DNA of 64,000 bases, from NCBI RefSeq assembly GCF_001905145.1, contig NZ_LWLB01000023.1, forward strand, positions 310,001-374,000, written 5' to 3'. This DNA comes from Nocardiopsis sp. TSRI0078. Lineage in GTDB: Bacteria; Actinomycetota; Actinomycetes; Streptosporangiales; Streptosporangiaceae. Shown one piece after another: positions 1 through 8,615 of the stretch (positions are counted from its first letter, which is position 1; every line of letters starts with the position of its first letter). The translations under genes were made by a program, and so were the position numbers. A model generated the notes under the pieces. The model was not told where the DNA came from. It saw only the letters and a list, made by a program, of their open reading frames with translations, and ran no database searches.

Positions 1-355
1 CCTCGCGGCCGTTCTCGCGGTGGACCGCGCGGAAGGCGACCGTGCCCTCGTTGTGGAAGGGGGTGCCGCCGGTCGTGGACAGGATCTCCAGGCGCACCCA
101 CTCGGTGCCGGGATCCAGCTCCAGGTGCCGCGGCCGGGTGCCGGGGTGCCAGGTCCGCAGCAGGTGGTCGCGGTCGCCGACGGCGAAGGCGCTGTAGCGC
201 GAGCGCATGAGCTGCTCGGCGGTGGACGCCGGGGCCTCCCCCCGGTGCAGGCGGCCGCAGCAGTCGCGGTAGGCCGCGGACCCGCCGCAGGGGCAGGGTG
301 CGGCGGCGTCGACCGCGGGCGGGGACTGGCGGTGGCGTGTTCTGCGCTGCGACAT
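1..355 (-). CDS. YchJ/UPF0225-like SEC-C motif protein, C-terminus cut by window edge
   Basis: The minus strand reads open from an ATG at 355 to the window edge. The N-terminus has the Cys-rich SEC-C/YchJ signature (CPCGGSAAYRDCCGRLH, residues about 21-37), followed by the YchJ-typical segment AEQLMRSRYSAFAVGD. SEC-C motifs bind zinc; the cellular role of YchJ proteins is unknown. A GGAGG directly abuts the ATG, which is too close for a normal ribosome binding site, so the true start may be slightly different. The C-terminus lies before base 1. Confidence 0.75.
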   Translation of the reverse strand, partial: MSQRRTRHRQSPPAVDAAAPCPCGGSAAYRDCCGRLHRGEAPASTAEQLMRSRYSAFAVGDRDHLLRTWHPGTRPRHLELDPGTEWVRLEILSTTGGTPFHNEGTVAFRAVHRENGRE

Positions 356-459
356 CCTCCCATTGTGGCCTCCCGTGCCCGCGGAACCGGACGGGGCGGC
401 CGCGTCCCGCCGCCGGCCGGCGCCCCCGCCGGGGCACCGGCCGGCGAGCGCCCGGGGCG

Positions 460-1179
460 CTACATCGTGTTCACCACCAGGCCGATGTGCGTGTAGTAGT
501 TCAACGCCCCGAAGAGCAGGAACACGATTCCGGCCAGTCCCCACACCACACCGACCACGGTCCACAGCCGTGACTTCAGGGACCTGAGGGCGAACGGGAA
601 CAGCACCGCGCCCACCCCCACGAGGGCGTAGAGGCCGGAGATGAAGGCCGCCTCCAACCACGGGTAGGCGCTGAACGCCCCGGAGACGGGTTCCTGCGGA
701 GGCGCGGCGAACAGTTGGAAGACCCAGCCCGCCGCGGCGATGCCGAACGACGCCAGCCCCATGCCGAACACCAGCACCGAGACGGGGCCCGCCACCCGGG
801 CGACGTGTGCGGCGGGGTCCTCGTGGCCGTTCAGGGCGTCGCCGCGCTTCCACAGGTACAGGGCCGCGGCCAGCAGCAGCACACCGAACACCAGGCTCGG
901 CTCTCCGAAGATGATGTTGTCGAAGGCGAACCCGCCCGCCGCGAGCGGCCAGGTCAGGGTCATGTGCAGGCCCGTGGCCGTCAACAGCAGGCCCAGCGTT
1001 CCGAAGGCCAGCGCCCACCCGTCCGGCACGATCCGCCGGCCGCTCAGCAGCGCGCGGCCCAGAGCCACCACCAGGATCAGTCCGGCCCCCGCGGCGACCG
1101 CCATCACCGTGTTGTACGTGGGCATCGTCGCCCAGTCGATGCGGATGCCGCCTTCGACTCCGGTCAGAAAATCCCCCAT
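460..1179 (-). CDS. DUF981-family integral membrane protein
   Basis: A 239-residue protein with about six or seven hydrophobic segments spread over its whole length (first at about residues 22-45, last at about 208-230) and no signal peptide. The pattern, including the conserved-looking HMTLTWPL and FGEPSLVFG stretches, fits the DUF981 family of membrane proteins of unknown function. It starts at ATG 1179 and is divergent from the methyltransferases that follow. No enzyme motif was found. The family assignment is from memory of its pattern, so moderately sure. Confidence 0.65.
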   Translation of the reverse strand: MGDFLTGVEGGIRIDWATMPTYNTVMAVAAGAGLILVVALGRALLSGRRIVPDGWALAFGTLGLLLTATGLHMTLTWPLAAGGFAFDNIIFGEPSLVFGVLLLAAALYLWKRGDALNGHEDPAAHVARVAGPVSVLVFGMGLASFGIAAAGWVFQLFAAPPQEPVSGAFSAYPWLEAAFISGLYALVGVGAVLFPFALRSLKSRLWTVVGVVWGLAGIVFLLFGALNYYTHIGLVVNTM

Positions 1180-1548
1180 GTGCCGTGATCCCTCGTTTCA
1201 GCGTCGAAGCGCCCTGCCTGGCGCCGGGCCGGTCCTGTGAAGCTGGACGGTCCTGCAAAATTCGCACGGCGGATCCGGAGGTGTCACACACGAATCGCCG
1301 TTGTCGGGTAACCGGCCTGCGGTTCCCGGCACAAACACGTCCCAGTTCGTCCGGGTTCGTCCCGGCCCGTACCCCGCGGATCCGACCCGCGCCTTCCGGT
1401 CCGAGCGTCCCCGCCCCCGCACGGCCCCGGGGAGGACACCGGCCGAATACGTGCGAACGCCTGTCCCACAGGGCTTTGCGGGTTGCGCACGACACTCGGC
1501 GACCGGGACAATACGCGCACCACGCTCCCGCCGACCGAGAGGCACTCC

Positions 1549-2337
1549 GTGACGGGCACCCCTTCCATCGACACCTCCACGGCCCACTCGGCGCGCGTGC
1601 TCAACTACTGGCTGGGCGGCGGGGACCACCACCCCGTCGACCGCGAACTCGGCGAGCGGATCGCGCGGACCTCCCCGGAGATCGTCGCCCTGGCCCGCGC
1701 GGACCGGGAGTTCCTCGTCCGGGTGGTCACCCACCTGGCCGGGGAGGAGGGCGTCCGGCAGTTCCTGGACATCGGTGCCGGGCTGCCCTCCGCCGACAAC
1801 ACCCACGAGGTGGCCCAGGCCGCGGCCCCCGAGTCGCGGGTGGTCTACGTCGACAACGACCCGATGGTCCTGGCCCACGCCCGCACGCTGCTCACCAGCA
1901 CCCCCGAGGGCAGCACCTACTACATCGACGCCGACCTCACCCAGCCCGACCTCCTGCTGGACCAGGCCCGCGAGCTCCTGGACTTCGACCGGCCGATCGC
2001 GCTGACCGTCATGGGGACCCTGGGCCACTTTCCCGCCGACGGGTCGACCTACGCCCTGGTCCGCGCCTACGTCGACGCGCTGCCCCCGGGAAGCTTCTTC
2101 GCGATGTGCGACAGCACCGACACCAGTCCGCAGATCGTCGAGGCCGCGCGGCGGTGGAACGAGGCCGCGGCCGTGCCCATCCACCTGCGCACGGTCGAGG
2201 AGCTGGAGCGGTTCTTCGACGGTCTGGAGCTGCTGGAGCCCGGCGTGGTCTCCGTCCCGTTCTGGCGCCCCGGCCCCGCGAGCGCGGGCCGTCCCGAGGA
2301 GGTCGCCCAGTACGGCGGCGTCGCCCGCAAGCCCTGA
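1549..2337 (+). CDS. S-adenosyl methyltransferase, DUF574 family (copy 1)
   Basis: A 262-residue protein of the actinobacterial SAM-methyltransferase family often labelled DUF574 (PF04672). Typical family blocks are visible: SARVLNYWLGGGDHHPVDRE near the N-terminus, QFLDIGAGLPSADNTHEVAQ as the SAM-binding glycine loop, and RVVYVDNDPMVLAHAR carrying the acidic residue after strand beta-2. The GTG at 1549 was chosen because GAGAGG lies about 7 bases upstream and the open frame before it lacks family character. It is followed after 38 bp by a paralogue with which it shares an identical 86-bp block. Substrate unknown; such genes are numerous in actinomycetes. Confidence 0.85.
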   Translation: MTGTPSIDTSTAHSARVLNYWLGGGDHHPVDRELGERIARTSPEIVALARADREFLVRVVTHLAGEEGVRQFLDIGAGLPSADNTHEVAQAAAPESRVVYVDNDPMVLAHARTLLTSTPEGSTYYIDADLTQPDLLLDQARELLDFDRPIALTVMGTLGHFPADGSTYALVRAYVDALPPGSFFAMCDSTDTSPQIVEAARRWNEAAAVPIHLRTVEELERFFDGLELLEPGVVSVPFWRPGPASAGRPEEVAQYGGVARKP

Positions 2338-2375
2338 GAAACGCAGACGCACACGATACGGATCGGACCAACGCG

Positions 2376-3188
2376 ATGACCCACTCCCACGACCCCGCTC
2401 CCCCTGCGGGCGTCGACACCACCGTGGCGCACTCCGCACGGGTGTGGAACTACTGGCTCGGCGGCAAGGACCACTACCCCGTCGACCGCGAACTCGGCGA
2501 GCAGATCCTGAGCACCTATCCCAACATCGCCGTCGACGCCCGCGCGGGCCGTGGCTTCCTCTCCCGCGGCATCACCCTCCTGGCCCGTGACGAGGGGATC
2601 CGGCAGTTCCTGGACATCGGCACGGGCCTGCCGACGCACGAGAACACCCACGAGGTGGCCCAGGCCGCGGCCCCCGAGTCGCGGGTGGTCTACGTCGACA
2701 ACGACCCGATGGTCCTGGCCCACGCCCGGGCCCTGCTGGTGAGCAGCGAGGAGGGCGCCACCCAGTTCGTGGACACCGACCTGCGCGACACCGACAGGGT
2801 CCTGGAGGCGGCGGGCGAGCTCCTGGACTTCGACCGCCCCGTGGCGCTCAGCGTCGTGGGCACGCTCGGGCACATCCCCGACCTGGGGGAGGCCCTCGAC
2901 ACCATGAACCGCTACAAGGAGGCCCTCGCCCCGGGGAGCTTCGTGCTGCTGGGCGACCACGTGATGCCCGACGACCCCGGCGCGGCCACGGCGCTGGACC
3001 AGTGGAACGAGGGAGCGGCGCTGGCCTACCGTTCGCACACCCCGGAGGAGTTCGCCTCCTACTTCGACGGCCTGGAGCTGCTCGAACCCGGAATCGTGCC
3101 GGTGACGCTCTGGCGCACGGGGGAGCAGCCCTCGCTCGGCGCCCTTCCCGACATCGCCATGCGGGGAGCGGTCGCCCGCAAGCCCTGA
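2376..3188 (+). CDS. S-adenosyl methyltransferase, DUF574 family (copy 2)
   Basis: A 270-residue paralogue of the preceding gene and probably cotranscribed with it (38 bp apart). It shows the same blocks: HSARVWNYWLGGKDHYPVDR, QFLDIGTGLPTHENTHEVAQ and VVYVDNDPMVLAHARALL. The ATG at 2376 begins MTHSHDP; only a weak GGA lies upstream. The C-terminus (AMRGAVARKP) matches that of copy 1 (QYGGVARKP). Bases 2643-2728 are identical to 1798-1883, which indicates recent duplication or gene conversion. Methyl acceptor unknown. Confidence 0.85.
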   Translation: MTHSHDPAPPAGVDTTVAHSARVWNYWLGGKDHYPVDRELGEQILSTYPNIAVDARAGRGFLSRGITLLARDEGIRQFLDIGTGLPTHENTHEVAQAAAPESRVVYVDNDPMVLAHARALLVSSEEGATQFVDTDLRDTDRVLEAAGELLDFDRPVALSVVGTLGHIPDLGEALDTMNRYKEALAPGSFVLLGDHVMPDDPGAATALDQWNEGAALAYRSHTPEEFASYFDGLELLEPGIVPVTLWRTGEQPSLGALPDIAMRGAVARKP

Positions 3189-3255
3189 GCCCGCGAGGTT
3201 CTCCGGGACGGAGCGGCCCACGGGCGCTCCGTCCCGGCCCCCGGACCCGAAGAAC

Positions 3256-3300
3256 GCGGGCCGCCGACCGGACCCACTCGCTTTCCGGCCGGCGGCCCGC
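3256..3300. terminator. Hairpin terminator between convergent genes
   Basis: A 16-bp stem (3256-3271 pairing with 3285-3300, one mismatch) with a 13-nt loop lies between the convergent methyltransferase and DUF4352 genes. It lacks a clear U-tract, which is usual in very GC-rich actinomycetes, and could serve both strands. Confidence 0.6.
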
Positions 3301-3329
3301 TGGGGACGGCCCCCGTCCGGGCCGTCCGC

Positions 3330-3938
3330 CTATTCGACCTCGGCGGTGTAGGTCTCGCCGAACCCGAGGCTCTCGTTGAACTCCACGCTGGCGGGGGTGA
3401 AGTCGCCCTCGGCGGTGATGACGCCCTCCGCCCGCTGGCCGGGGCTCAGGGTCAGCGTGTCGATCTGCCGCTCGTCCTCGCCCAGGCCCTCAGCGGTGTC
3501 CTTCTTGGTGCCGTCGTCGGCGACGATCGAGAAGGACAGCGGGTTGACGTCGATGTTCTCGTCACTGTTGTTCTCCACAGTGATGTACACACTGGTGAAG
3601 TCCCCGCCGTTGTGCAGGATGCTCGGTGTGAACTCGGTGGCCTCGGCGGTCAGGGCGACCGCCTGGTCCTCCGCGGCCTCCTCCTGCTCCTCCTCGGCGG
3701 GGGCGTCCTCGGCCGCCTCCTGGGGCGTCTCCTCCTCGGTGGCGGCGGGCTCCTGGGCGCCGCCGTCGGAGCCGCCGCCCGACAGCGCGGCCATGCACCC
3801 GCCGAGCAGGAGCAGGACGAGAAGGACACCGAGGCACCCACCGCACCCGAGGCCGAACTTCTTTCCCGTGGACATGCCCTGCCTGGGAGGCACGGGCGGC
3901 ATGGAGTGGCCGTGGGGCGGCTGCTGGGGCTGGGTCAT
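3330..3938 (-). CDS. DUF4352-type membrane-anchored protein
   Basis: A 202-residue protein. Residues 1-30 are Gln/Pro/His-rich and cytoplasmic, followed by one hydrophobic segment containing CGGCLGVLLVLLLLGGCMA, a low-complexity Glu/Ala/Pro linker (about residues 60-95), and a beta-rich extracytoplasmic domain with the DUF4352-like pattern of VYITVENNSDENIDV and LSPGQRAEGVITAEGDF. Such domains are immunoglobulin-like and often sit on actinobacterial cell-surface proteins; function unknown. The gene is transcribed alone from the promoter at about 4065-4097, leaving a leader of about 120 nt. That promoter shares a box with the one at 63457-63489. Confidence 0.75.
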   Translation of the reverse strand: MTQPQQPPHGHSMPPVPPRQGMSTGKKFGLGCGGCLGVLLVLLLLGGCMAALSGGGSDGGAQEPAATEEETPQEAAEDAPAEEEQEEAAEDQAVALTAEATEFTPSILHNGGDFTSVYITVENNSDENIDVNPLSFSIVADDGTKKDTAEGLGEDERQIDTLTLSPGQRAEGVITAEGDFTPASVEFNESLGFGETYTAEVE

Positions 3939-4064
3939 GGTGTGCTCCGGTCTGTGTGTACGGGGGAACCGCGCGCTGGGGGGACGGCGAGCGACGAAGA
4001 GGACGGAACGACATGTTCACGCCCTTATCTCCCGAGGAAGGACACATTCCCTCGGTGGTGCACA

Positions 4065-4097
4065 CAACATACACCATTAACTGTGAACATGGTCAAC
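4065..4097 (-). promoter_or_regulatory. AT-rich promoter with GTTGACCATGTTCACAG box
   Basis: On the minus strand the box GTTGACCATGTTCACAG (4097-4081) is followed 7 bases later by a TGTATGTTG -10-like element (4073-4065). It is a conspicuous AT-rich island in GC-rich DNA, about 125 bp upstream of the DUF4352 gene. The same arrangement recurs at 63457-63489. Promoter function is inferred. Confidence 0.5.
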
Positions 4098-4208
4098 CAT
4101 GAGCGGTGATCTTGTCTCTCCAACGGATCTCCACGAAACTTCCGACGTGGAGCCCGTGTGCCGCCGCGGGATCCCGCGGCGGCACACGTGGAGACCGCGC
4201 GGACGACA

Positions 4209-5168
4209 TCAGCCCTGGTCGGAGCCGTCTGAGGGAAGCGGGAGCCAGGTCCGCGGCTCCGGGGCCCGCCCCTCCTCGCCCGTGAGGACGGAGTGCACAC
4301 CCGTGGCCACCGCCTCGATGGTCTCCACTCCGTACTGCATCCCCGGGCTGTCGTCGGTGAGGACGACGACCTCGTAGTCCCCCGCCGGGGTGCCCCGGAA
4401 GCCGCCCACGCTGTTCACACGCCACACGTCCGTGCCGTCGTAGGGCAGCCAGCCGTTCTTCAAATACACCTCGGCACCCTCGGGCGCCCCGGCGGACACC
4501 CCCCACCCCTGCTTCTCGACCACGTCGCCCATGAGGCCGCGGGCGTAGGAGCGCTCGTCCGCGCCGAGCACGTCGTTGTCCGTGCGCAGCAGGCCGAGCA
4601 GGGTGAGCTGGTCGGCGGCGGTGATCCTCATCAGGCCGACGTAGCCCTCGGGATGCGGCTTCGTGTCGTCCATCCCCGCCAGGTCGAGGAAGCCCTGGAC
4701 GCGCTCGGCGCCGAGCCGGTCGTACAGCTCCCCGGCCGCGTCGTTGTCGGACACGGTGATCATGTCGGTCGCCAGCCCCTTCTCCTCGGCGGTCAGCTCG
4801 CGCCCCTCGTCCATCGCGGTACGCAGCAGCGCGCCGAGGACGACGACCTTGCCGACGCTGGCCGCGTCGAACCCGGCTTCGGGGTCGAGCCCGCAGGTGA
4901 GGTCGCCGCCGTGGGCGAGGACCCCCACAGCGACGCGCCCCTCGCGTCCGTCCGCCTCCCGACGGATCCGCTTGTCGAGGCGCTCCGCGACCTCGGGGTG
5001 CGTCTTCGAGACGCAGACCGGCTCCTGGGCCCCGGCTCCGGGGCCCGTCCCGCTCCCGGCCCGGGCCCCGGCGGCCGCCGGTGTGCCGACCGCCAAAGCG
5101 GCGGCCAGGGCCGCGGCCGCCGCCCGCGCCCTGCCTCGGTACCGGGATCCTGTTCGGTGGATGAGCAT
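4209..5168 (-). CDS. Secreted class A beta-lactamase-fold serine hydrolase
   Basis: A 319-residue protein with a signal peptide (hydrophobic about residues 16-35) and a beta-lactamase-like catalytic domain. The active-site motifs are SVGK (S104-K107), SDN (140-142) and KNG (237-239, in place of KTG). The Omega-loop Glu motif (ExxLN) that deacylates beta-lactams in true class A enzymes is not recognisable before RITAADQLTLLGLL. The protein may therefore be a penicillin-binding or peptidase-like relative and not a resistance enzyme. The ATG at 5168 was preferred over a longer frame because GGAGAGGGAG lies just upstream and the signal peptide starts there. Monocistronic. Confidence 0.75.
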   Translation of the reverse strand: MLIHRTGSRYRGRARAAAAALAAALAVGTPAAAGARAGSGTGPGAGAQEPVCVSKTHPEVAERLDKRIRREADGREGRVAVGVLAHGGDLTCGLDPEAGFDAASVGKVVVLGALLRTAMDEGRELTAEEKGLATDMITVSDNDAAGELYDRLGAERVQGFLDLAGMDDTKPHPEGYVGLMRITAADQLTLLGLLRTDNDVLGADERSYARGLMGDVVEKQGWGVSAGAPEGAEVYLKNGWLPYDGTDVWRVNSVGGFRGTPAGDYEVVVLTDDSPGMQYGVETIEAVATGVHSVLTGEEGRAPEPRTWLPLPSDGSDQG

Positions 5169-5415
5169 GGTGGTGGCTCCCTCTCCTGGGCGGCTCGGTG
5201 ACCGGCCGCCGAACGCCCGCCACCTCGCCCTCGTTCTCTGGCCACCCAAAGCAATCATCCGGGCACCGGCGGCTCCAGGGTGCCGCATCCTCGCGATTCG
5301 CACGCGAAGCACCACAGGAGCACATGAGGAGTGTTATTCCGGACGAACCGCCCACCGGTCGACGCAACGTCCGCGGGCGGGCGCCGGACCGCCGACGGGC
5401 ACCGCGCACGGGAGA

Positions 5416-5449
5416 CCCCGGGCGGTCGCCTGCCTTCGACCGCCCGGGG
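5416..5449 (-). terminator. Hairpin downstream of the alpha/beta hydrolase gene
   Basis: A perfect 13-bp stem (5416-5428 with 5437-5449) with an 8-nt loop lies 30 bp past the hydrolase stop codon at 5479. No T-run follows. The rest of 5169-5478 contains no recognisable gene. Confidence 0.55.
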
Positions 5450-5478
5450 CGCTGGTGGGACCGGTGCTCCCGGTGGCC

Positions 5479-6330
5479 CTACGTGAGGTTCTTCTGCTGC
5501 ACGTCCCACTCGGTGGAGCACAGGCCGCAGTCACTGCCGACGAACTCCTGTCGGGCCTGCTGGTCGCCCTTGAGCCGCCACTTCAGCCAGGCGACGCCCA
5601 CACGGCCGTACTCGCCGCCGTCGGGCTCGCCGAAGGTGCCGAAGTGGCCGACGTCCAGGTGGCCCATGAACGCGGGCAGGCCCCGCGGAAGCCGGCCGTA
5701 GTCGTCGACGGCGTTCTCGTAGGCGATGTCGTCGGGGCCTCCGGTGAAGTAGGCGATGGGGGCGTGCAGGTCGTCCAGCAGGTCGTTGTCGCGGTCGGTC
5801 AGGAGGCCGCTGTTCCACAGCACGGTGGTGTCGATGCGGGGGTCGCCGGCCACCTCGTAGGTCTCCAGGCCGCCGCAGGACTGGCCCATGACCGCGATGC
5901 TGTCGATGTCGATGTGGCCCCGGTACTCGCTGAACCAGCGGTCGTTCTCCGCGACCGCCCAGTCGACGGCCTCGGTGAGCATCTCGGCGTCGGTCCTGCC
6001 GGAGCCGCCCGGACGGCCGTTGGCGATGACGAGGAAGCCGTGCGAGGCGATCTCGGTGAGGAAGTTCTCGAACCACGTGCCGTCGGCGCGGCAGGCGCCG
6101 TTGCCCCAGGCGACGATGGGCAGCTGCTCGTTCTCGGGCAGGTCGACGGGGCGGTAGATGGTGTGGTCGCGCAGGCGGAGGGTGGTGACGTACTCGGCGT
6201 CGTAGGGCCCCGACCCGCCCAGGGTCTCCACGGTGTCGGCGGACGCCGACGACGCCGGGGCCAGGGCGGCGGCCGTGAGCAGGCCGAGGAGGGCCGCTGA
6301 CGCACGTCGCGCCAGATATCGTGCTTTCAT
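5479..6330 (-). CDS. Secreted alpha/beta-hydrolase
   Basis: A 283-residue protein starting at ATG 6330 (GGGGAG about 8 bases upstream). Residues 1-31 form a signal peptide ending near ASSASA. The nucleophile elbow is GQSCGG (Ser151); Asp200/201 or a nearby Asp and His229 (LDVGHFG) are the likely other triad members. An oxyanion-hole region NGACRADGTWFENF follows the first strands, as in chlorophyllase/acetyl-xylan-esterase-like secreted hydrolases. Four Cys in the mature part suggest disulphides. Substrate cannot be read from sequence. The longer open frame upstream of 6330 has no coding character. Confidence 0.75.
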   Translation of the reverse strand: MKARYLARRASAALLGLLTAAALAPASSASADTVETLGGSGPYDAEYVTTLRLRDHTIYRPVDLPENEQLPIVAWGNGACRADGTWFENFLTEIASHGFLVIANGRPGGSGRTDAEMLTEAVDWAVAENDRWFSEYRGHIDIDSIAVMGQSCGGLETYEVAGDPRIDTTVLWNSGLLTDRDNDLLDDLHAPIAYFTGGPDDIAYENAVDDYGRLPRGLPAFMGHLDVGHFGTFGEPDGGEYGRVGVAWLKWRLKGDQQARQEFVGSDCGLCSTEWDVQQKNLT

Positions 6331-6706
6331 TCCATGCTCCCCACGAGGTGTACGGAGAATATCGACGGTCTTTTCCCAGCGCGCTGACCACCGAATATTC
6401 GTCGCGGGGAGCCAGATGTCAATAACACTCCGAAACAACACGTGGTTCCACCGATTACCCGTGCACACCGCCGTTCCCGCACCCGTCGAAGGTGGAAGGA
6501 AGGGTGCTCCCACCCCTTCTGGAAAGGGCTTCGGTGATTCCACCGGCAAAAGCAACGTGCGCGTTCCGGAACCGCTTCCCACCAGGGGCGCGGGAAACGC
6601 GGTGCCGGGAGGGGGGAACACGGTTCCGAAAGGGGCGCCGACCGGCACGGCCGGGCCGCCCCGGTGCCGTCGGCGCCGGGCGGGCGGTACCGGGGCGGCG
6701 GCCCGT
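6331..6706. other. Intergenic region with hairpins
   Basis: No gene recognised. The AT-richer part at about 6395-6445 probably holds the hydrolase promoter. A GC-rich inverted repeat (about 6653-6665 with 6689-6704, imperfect) immediately past the dehydrogenase stop codon is a likely terminator for that gene. Confidence 0.4.
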
Positions 6707-7753
6707 TCAGAGGTCGATGACGGTCTTGATGTCGTCGCCGCCGGGCTCGAACGCCTCGTGCGCGCGGTCCAGGGGCAGCCGCCGGGTGATCATCCCCTCC
6801 AGCCAGGAGTGGTCGGCCCGGGCCAGCGCCTGGGCGGCCATCTCGTAGTGGCGCAGGTTGGCGTTGACGGACCCGACGAGCACGTCGTTCTCCAGGACGA
6901 TCTCGCGGTTGACCGCGCCGGCGTCGATACCGATCGTCCGGCCGCTCGTCGAGATGCCGGTGAGGCAGACGATGCCGTAGGGCGCGTTGTGGGTCATCGC
7001 GTCCAGGATGACCGGGGACGCTCCGGTGGCCTCGATGATGATGTCGATCTCTCTCTCGGCGGCGACGTCGGCGACGCTCCCGGTGTGGTAGGTCGCCCCC
7101 AGGGCGGCCACCAGGTCGGGTTTGGGCCCCGTCTCCACCAGGTCCAGGACGTGCACGTCGAGGCCGCGCTGAACGCCGAGCAGGGCGGCCAGCAGGCCGA
7201 TCGGCCCGGCGCCGGTGACGAGCAGGCGGCGCGGGTCGAACCAGGCCCGGTTCCCGATCCTCTCGATCTGCTCCCACGCCTTGGCGACGACCGTGGTGGG
7301 TTCCATCAGCACGCCGACGCGTTCCAGCGAGGGGTCGAGCCTGACCGCGTAGTCGGCCTCCACCGTCCACTGCTGCGAGCCGTAGCCGTGGATGGCCTTG
7401 ATCCCGCGTTCGGTGAACCGCCCGTTGCGGCACATGTCGAACTCGCCGTGCCCGCACGCGCCGCACGGCACGGGGTCGGGCCGCCGTACGACTCCGACCA
7501 CCAGGTCGCCCGGCGCGAAACCGCTGCCGTCCGGTGCCTCGCGGACCCGGCCCAGGGACTCGTGCCCCAGGACCAGGTGCTCCTCCCCGGGCGGCGCCTC
7601 ACCGTACTCGCCCCGGGCGATCTCGCGGTCGGTACCGCAGACGCCCAGCGCGAGACCGTCGACGAGCAGCTCCCCCGCGCCCGGCACGGGTGCCTCGACC
7701 TCTCCCACCCGTACCGAGTCGGCCTGCGACGGCACCACCGTCAGAGCACGCAT
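6707..7753 (-). CDS. Zinc-type glucose 1-dehydrogenase/alcohol dehydrogenase family protein
   Basis: A 348-residue medium-chain dehydrogenase. The catalytic-domain zinc ligands appear in GVCGTD (Cys) and LGHESLG (His-Glu), a structural-zinc-type Cys group in CGACGHGEFDMC, and the Rossmann motif VTGAGPIG follows. The ending DDIKTVIDL and the MEPTTVVAKAWEQI segment are typical of the glucose dehydrogenase subgroup (GHMP-like C-terminal domain). It probably oxidises a sugar or polyol with NAD(P). An in-frame ATG two codons upstream (7759) is an equally possible start, since GAAGGGG sits 4 bases before it. Divergent from furA. Confidence 0.8.
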   Translation of the reverse strand: MRALTVVPSQADSVRVGEVEAPVPGAGELLVDGLALGVCGTDREIARGEYGEAPPGEEHLVLGHESLGRVREAPDGSGFAPGDLVVGVVRRPDPVPCGACGHGEFDMCRNGRFTERGIKAIHGYGSQQWTVEADYAVRLDPSLERVGVLMEPTTVVAKAWEQIERIGNRAWFDPRRLLVTGAGPIGLLAALLGVQRGLDVHVLDLVETGPKPDLVAALGATYHTGSVADVAAEREIDIIIEATGASPVILDAMTHNAPYGIVCLTGISTSGRTIGIDAGAVNREIVLENDVLVGSVNANLRHYEMAAQALARADHSWLEGMITRRLPLDRAHEAFEPGGDDIKTVIDL

Positions 7754-8103
7754 GATCATCCATCCCCTTCGTCCGAGCCGCTCGTCCACCGCCGGGTGCC
7801 GTGGGCGCCGCCCCGTCGAGCGGACGGCCCGGGCCGGCGTCCGGCCTGGCGCCGGCCGATGCCCCGGGCGGCCCGGAGGAGGCGGAGGCGTTCCCGTACC
7901 CGGCGATTCTGCCAAGCGGCTACCCGGCCGCCGCGTGTGACACACGAGGGACGGAGGACCTGGGCGCGGGCCCGGGCCCGGCCGGAGGACGGGCAGGGCC
8001 GGGGGCGCAGCACGGGCAGGGCGAAAGCGCCGTGGCACAGGGCTTCGAGCCCGCTCCCGGGGCGGGCGGACGTGCGCTCCCCCGAGCCCGGCCGAAGCTT
8101 TGT

Positions 8104-8116
8104 TGGAACTATTCCA
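8104..8116. promoter_or_regulatory. Palindromic FurA-type operator upstream of furA
   Basis: TGGAA-CTA-TTCCA is a perfect 5-bp-arm palindrome ending 22 bp before the furA start codon, in a local AT-rich patch. Fur-family regulators of actinobacterial catalase operons bind such inverted repeats, so autoregulation is inferred. The rest of 7760-8138 shows no gene. Confidence 0.6.
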
Positions 8117-8138
8117 GAAAAGATGCTTCAATGGGCGC

Positions 8139-8558
8139 ATGCACCAGACGGAGACCGAGGTCCTCCTCAGGGAGGCCTCGCTACGCGTGACCCGACCACG
8201 GGTGGCGGTACTGGAGGCGGTCGGGGCTCATCCGCACGCCGACGCCGCAACCGTGCTCCAGGAGGTCCGCGGCCAGCTCGGTGCGGTGTCCACACAAGCG
8301 GTGTACGACGTGCTCAAGGCACTGACGGACGTCGGACTCGTCAGACGGATCGAACCGGAGGGGTCGCCCGCGCGCTACGAGCGGCGGGTGGGCGACAACC
8401 ACCACCACGTGGTCTGCCGCAGCTGCGGCACGATCGCCGACGTGGACTGTGCCACCGGGTCCGCCCCCTGCATGACGGGTTCACAGGACCACGGCTTCGT
8501 CATCGACGAGGTCGAGGTCACCTACTGGGGCATCTGCCCCGTATGCCAGAAGGCCTGA
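8139..8558 (+). CDS. furA: Fur-family redox/metal regulator (FurA/CatR type)
   Basis: A 139-residue Fur-family repressor: winged helix about residues 1-80 (RVTRPRVAVLEAV, TQAVYDVLKAL) followed by a metal-binding dimerisation domain with NHHHVVCRSCG and a second Cys pair in CPVCQKA. The start is ATG 8139; an in-frame upstream ATG would extend over the operator. The gene lies 57 bp upstream of a catalase in the same direction, the classical furA/catR-cat arrangement in which oxidation or metal loss releases the repressor and derepresses both genes. The palindrome at 8104-8116 is the likely operator. Confidence 0.85.
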   Translation: MHQTETEVLLREASLRVTRPRVAVLEAVGAHPHADAATVLQEVRGQLGAVSTQAVYDVLKALTDVGLVRRIEPEGSPARYERRVGDNHHHVVCRSCGTIADVDCATGSAPCMTGSQDHGFVIDEVEVTYWGICPVCQKA

Positions 8559-8615
8559 CGCACGACCGGTGCCCCACCGCGGTACCGAAAGATCCCACCT
8601 TAGGACGAGGAATTC

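Noticed and set aside
1185-2375. Long plus-strand open frame running into the second methyltransferase from 1185
   Set aside because: Only the part after ATG 2376 has family motifs; the first part is an alternative frame of the first methyltransferase gene and an Arg/Pro-rich artefact of high GC.
4209-5315. Longer start for the beta-lactamase-like gene at 5315
   Set aside because: The extra 49 codons are Arg-rich and would place the signal peptide internally; ATG 5168 has a good ribosome binding site.
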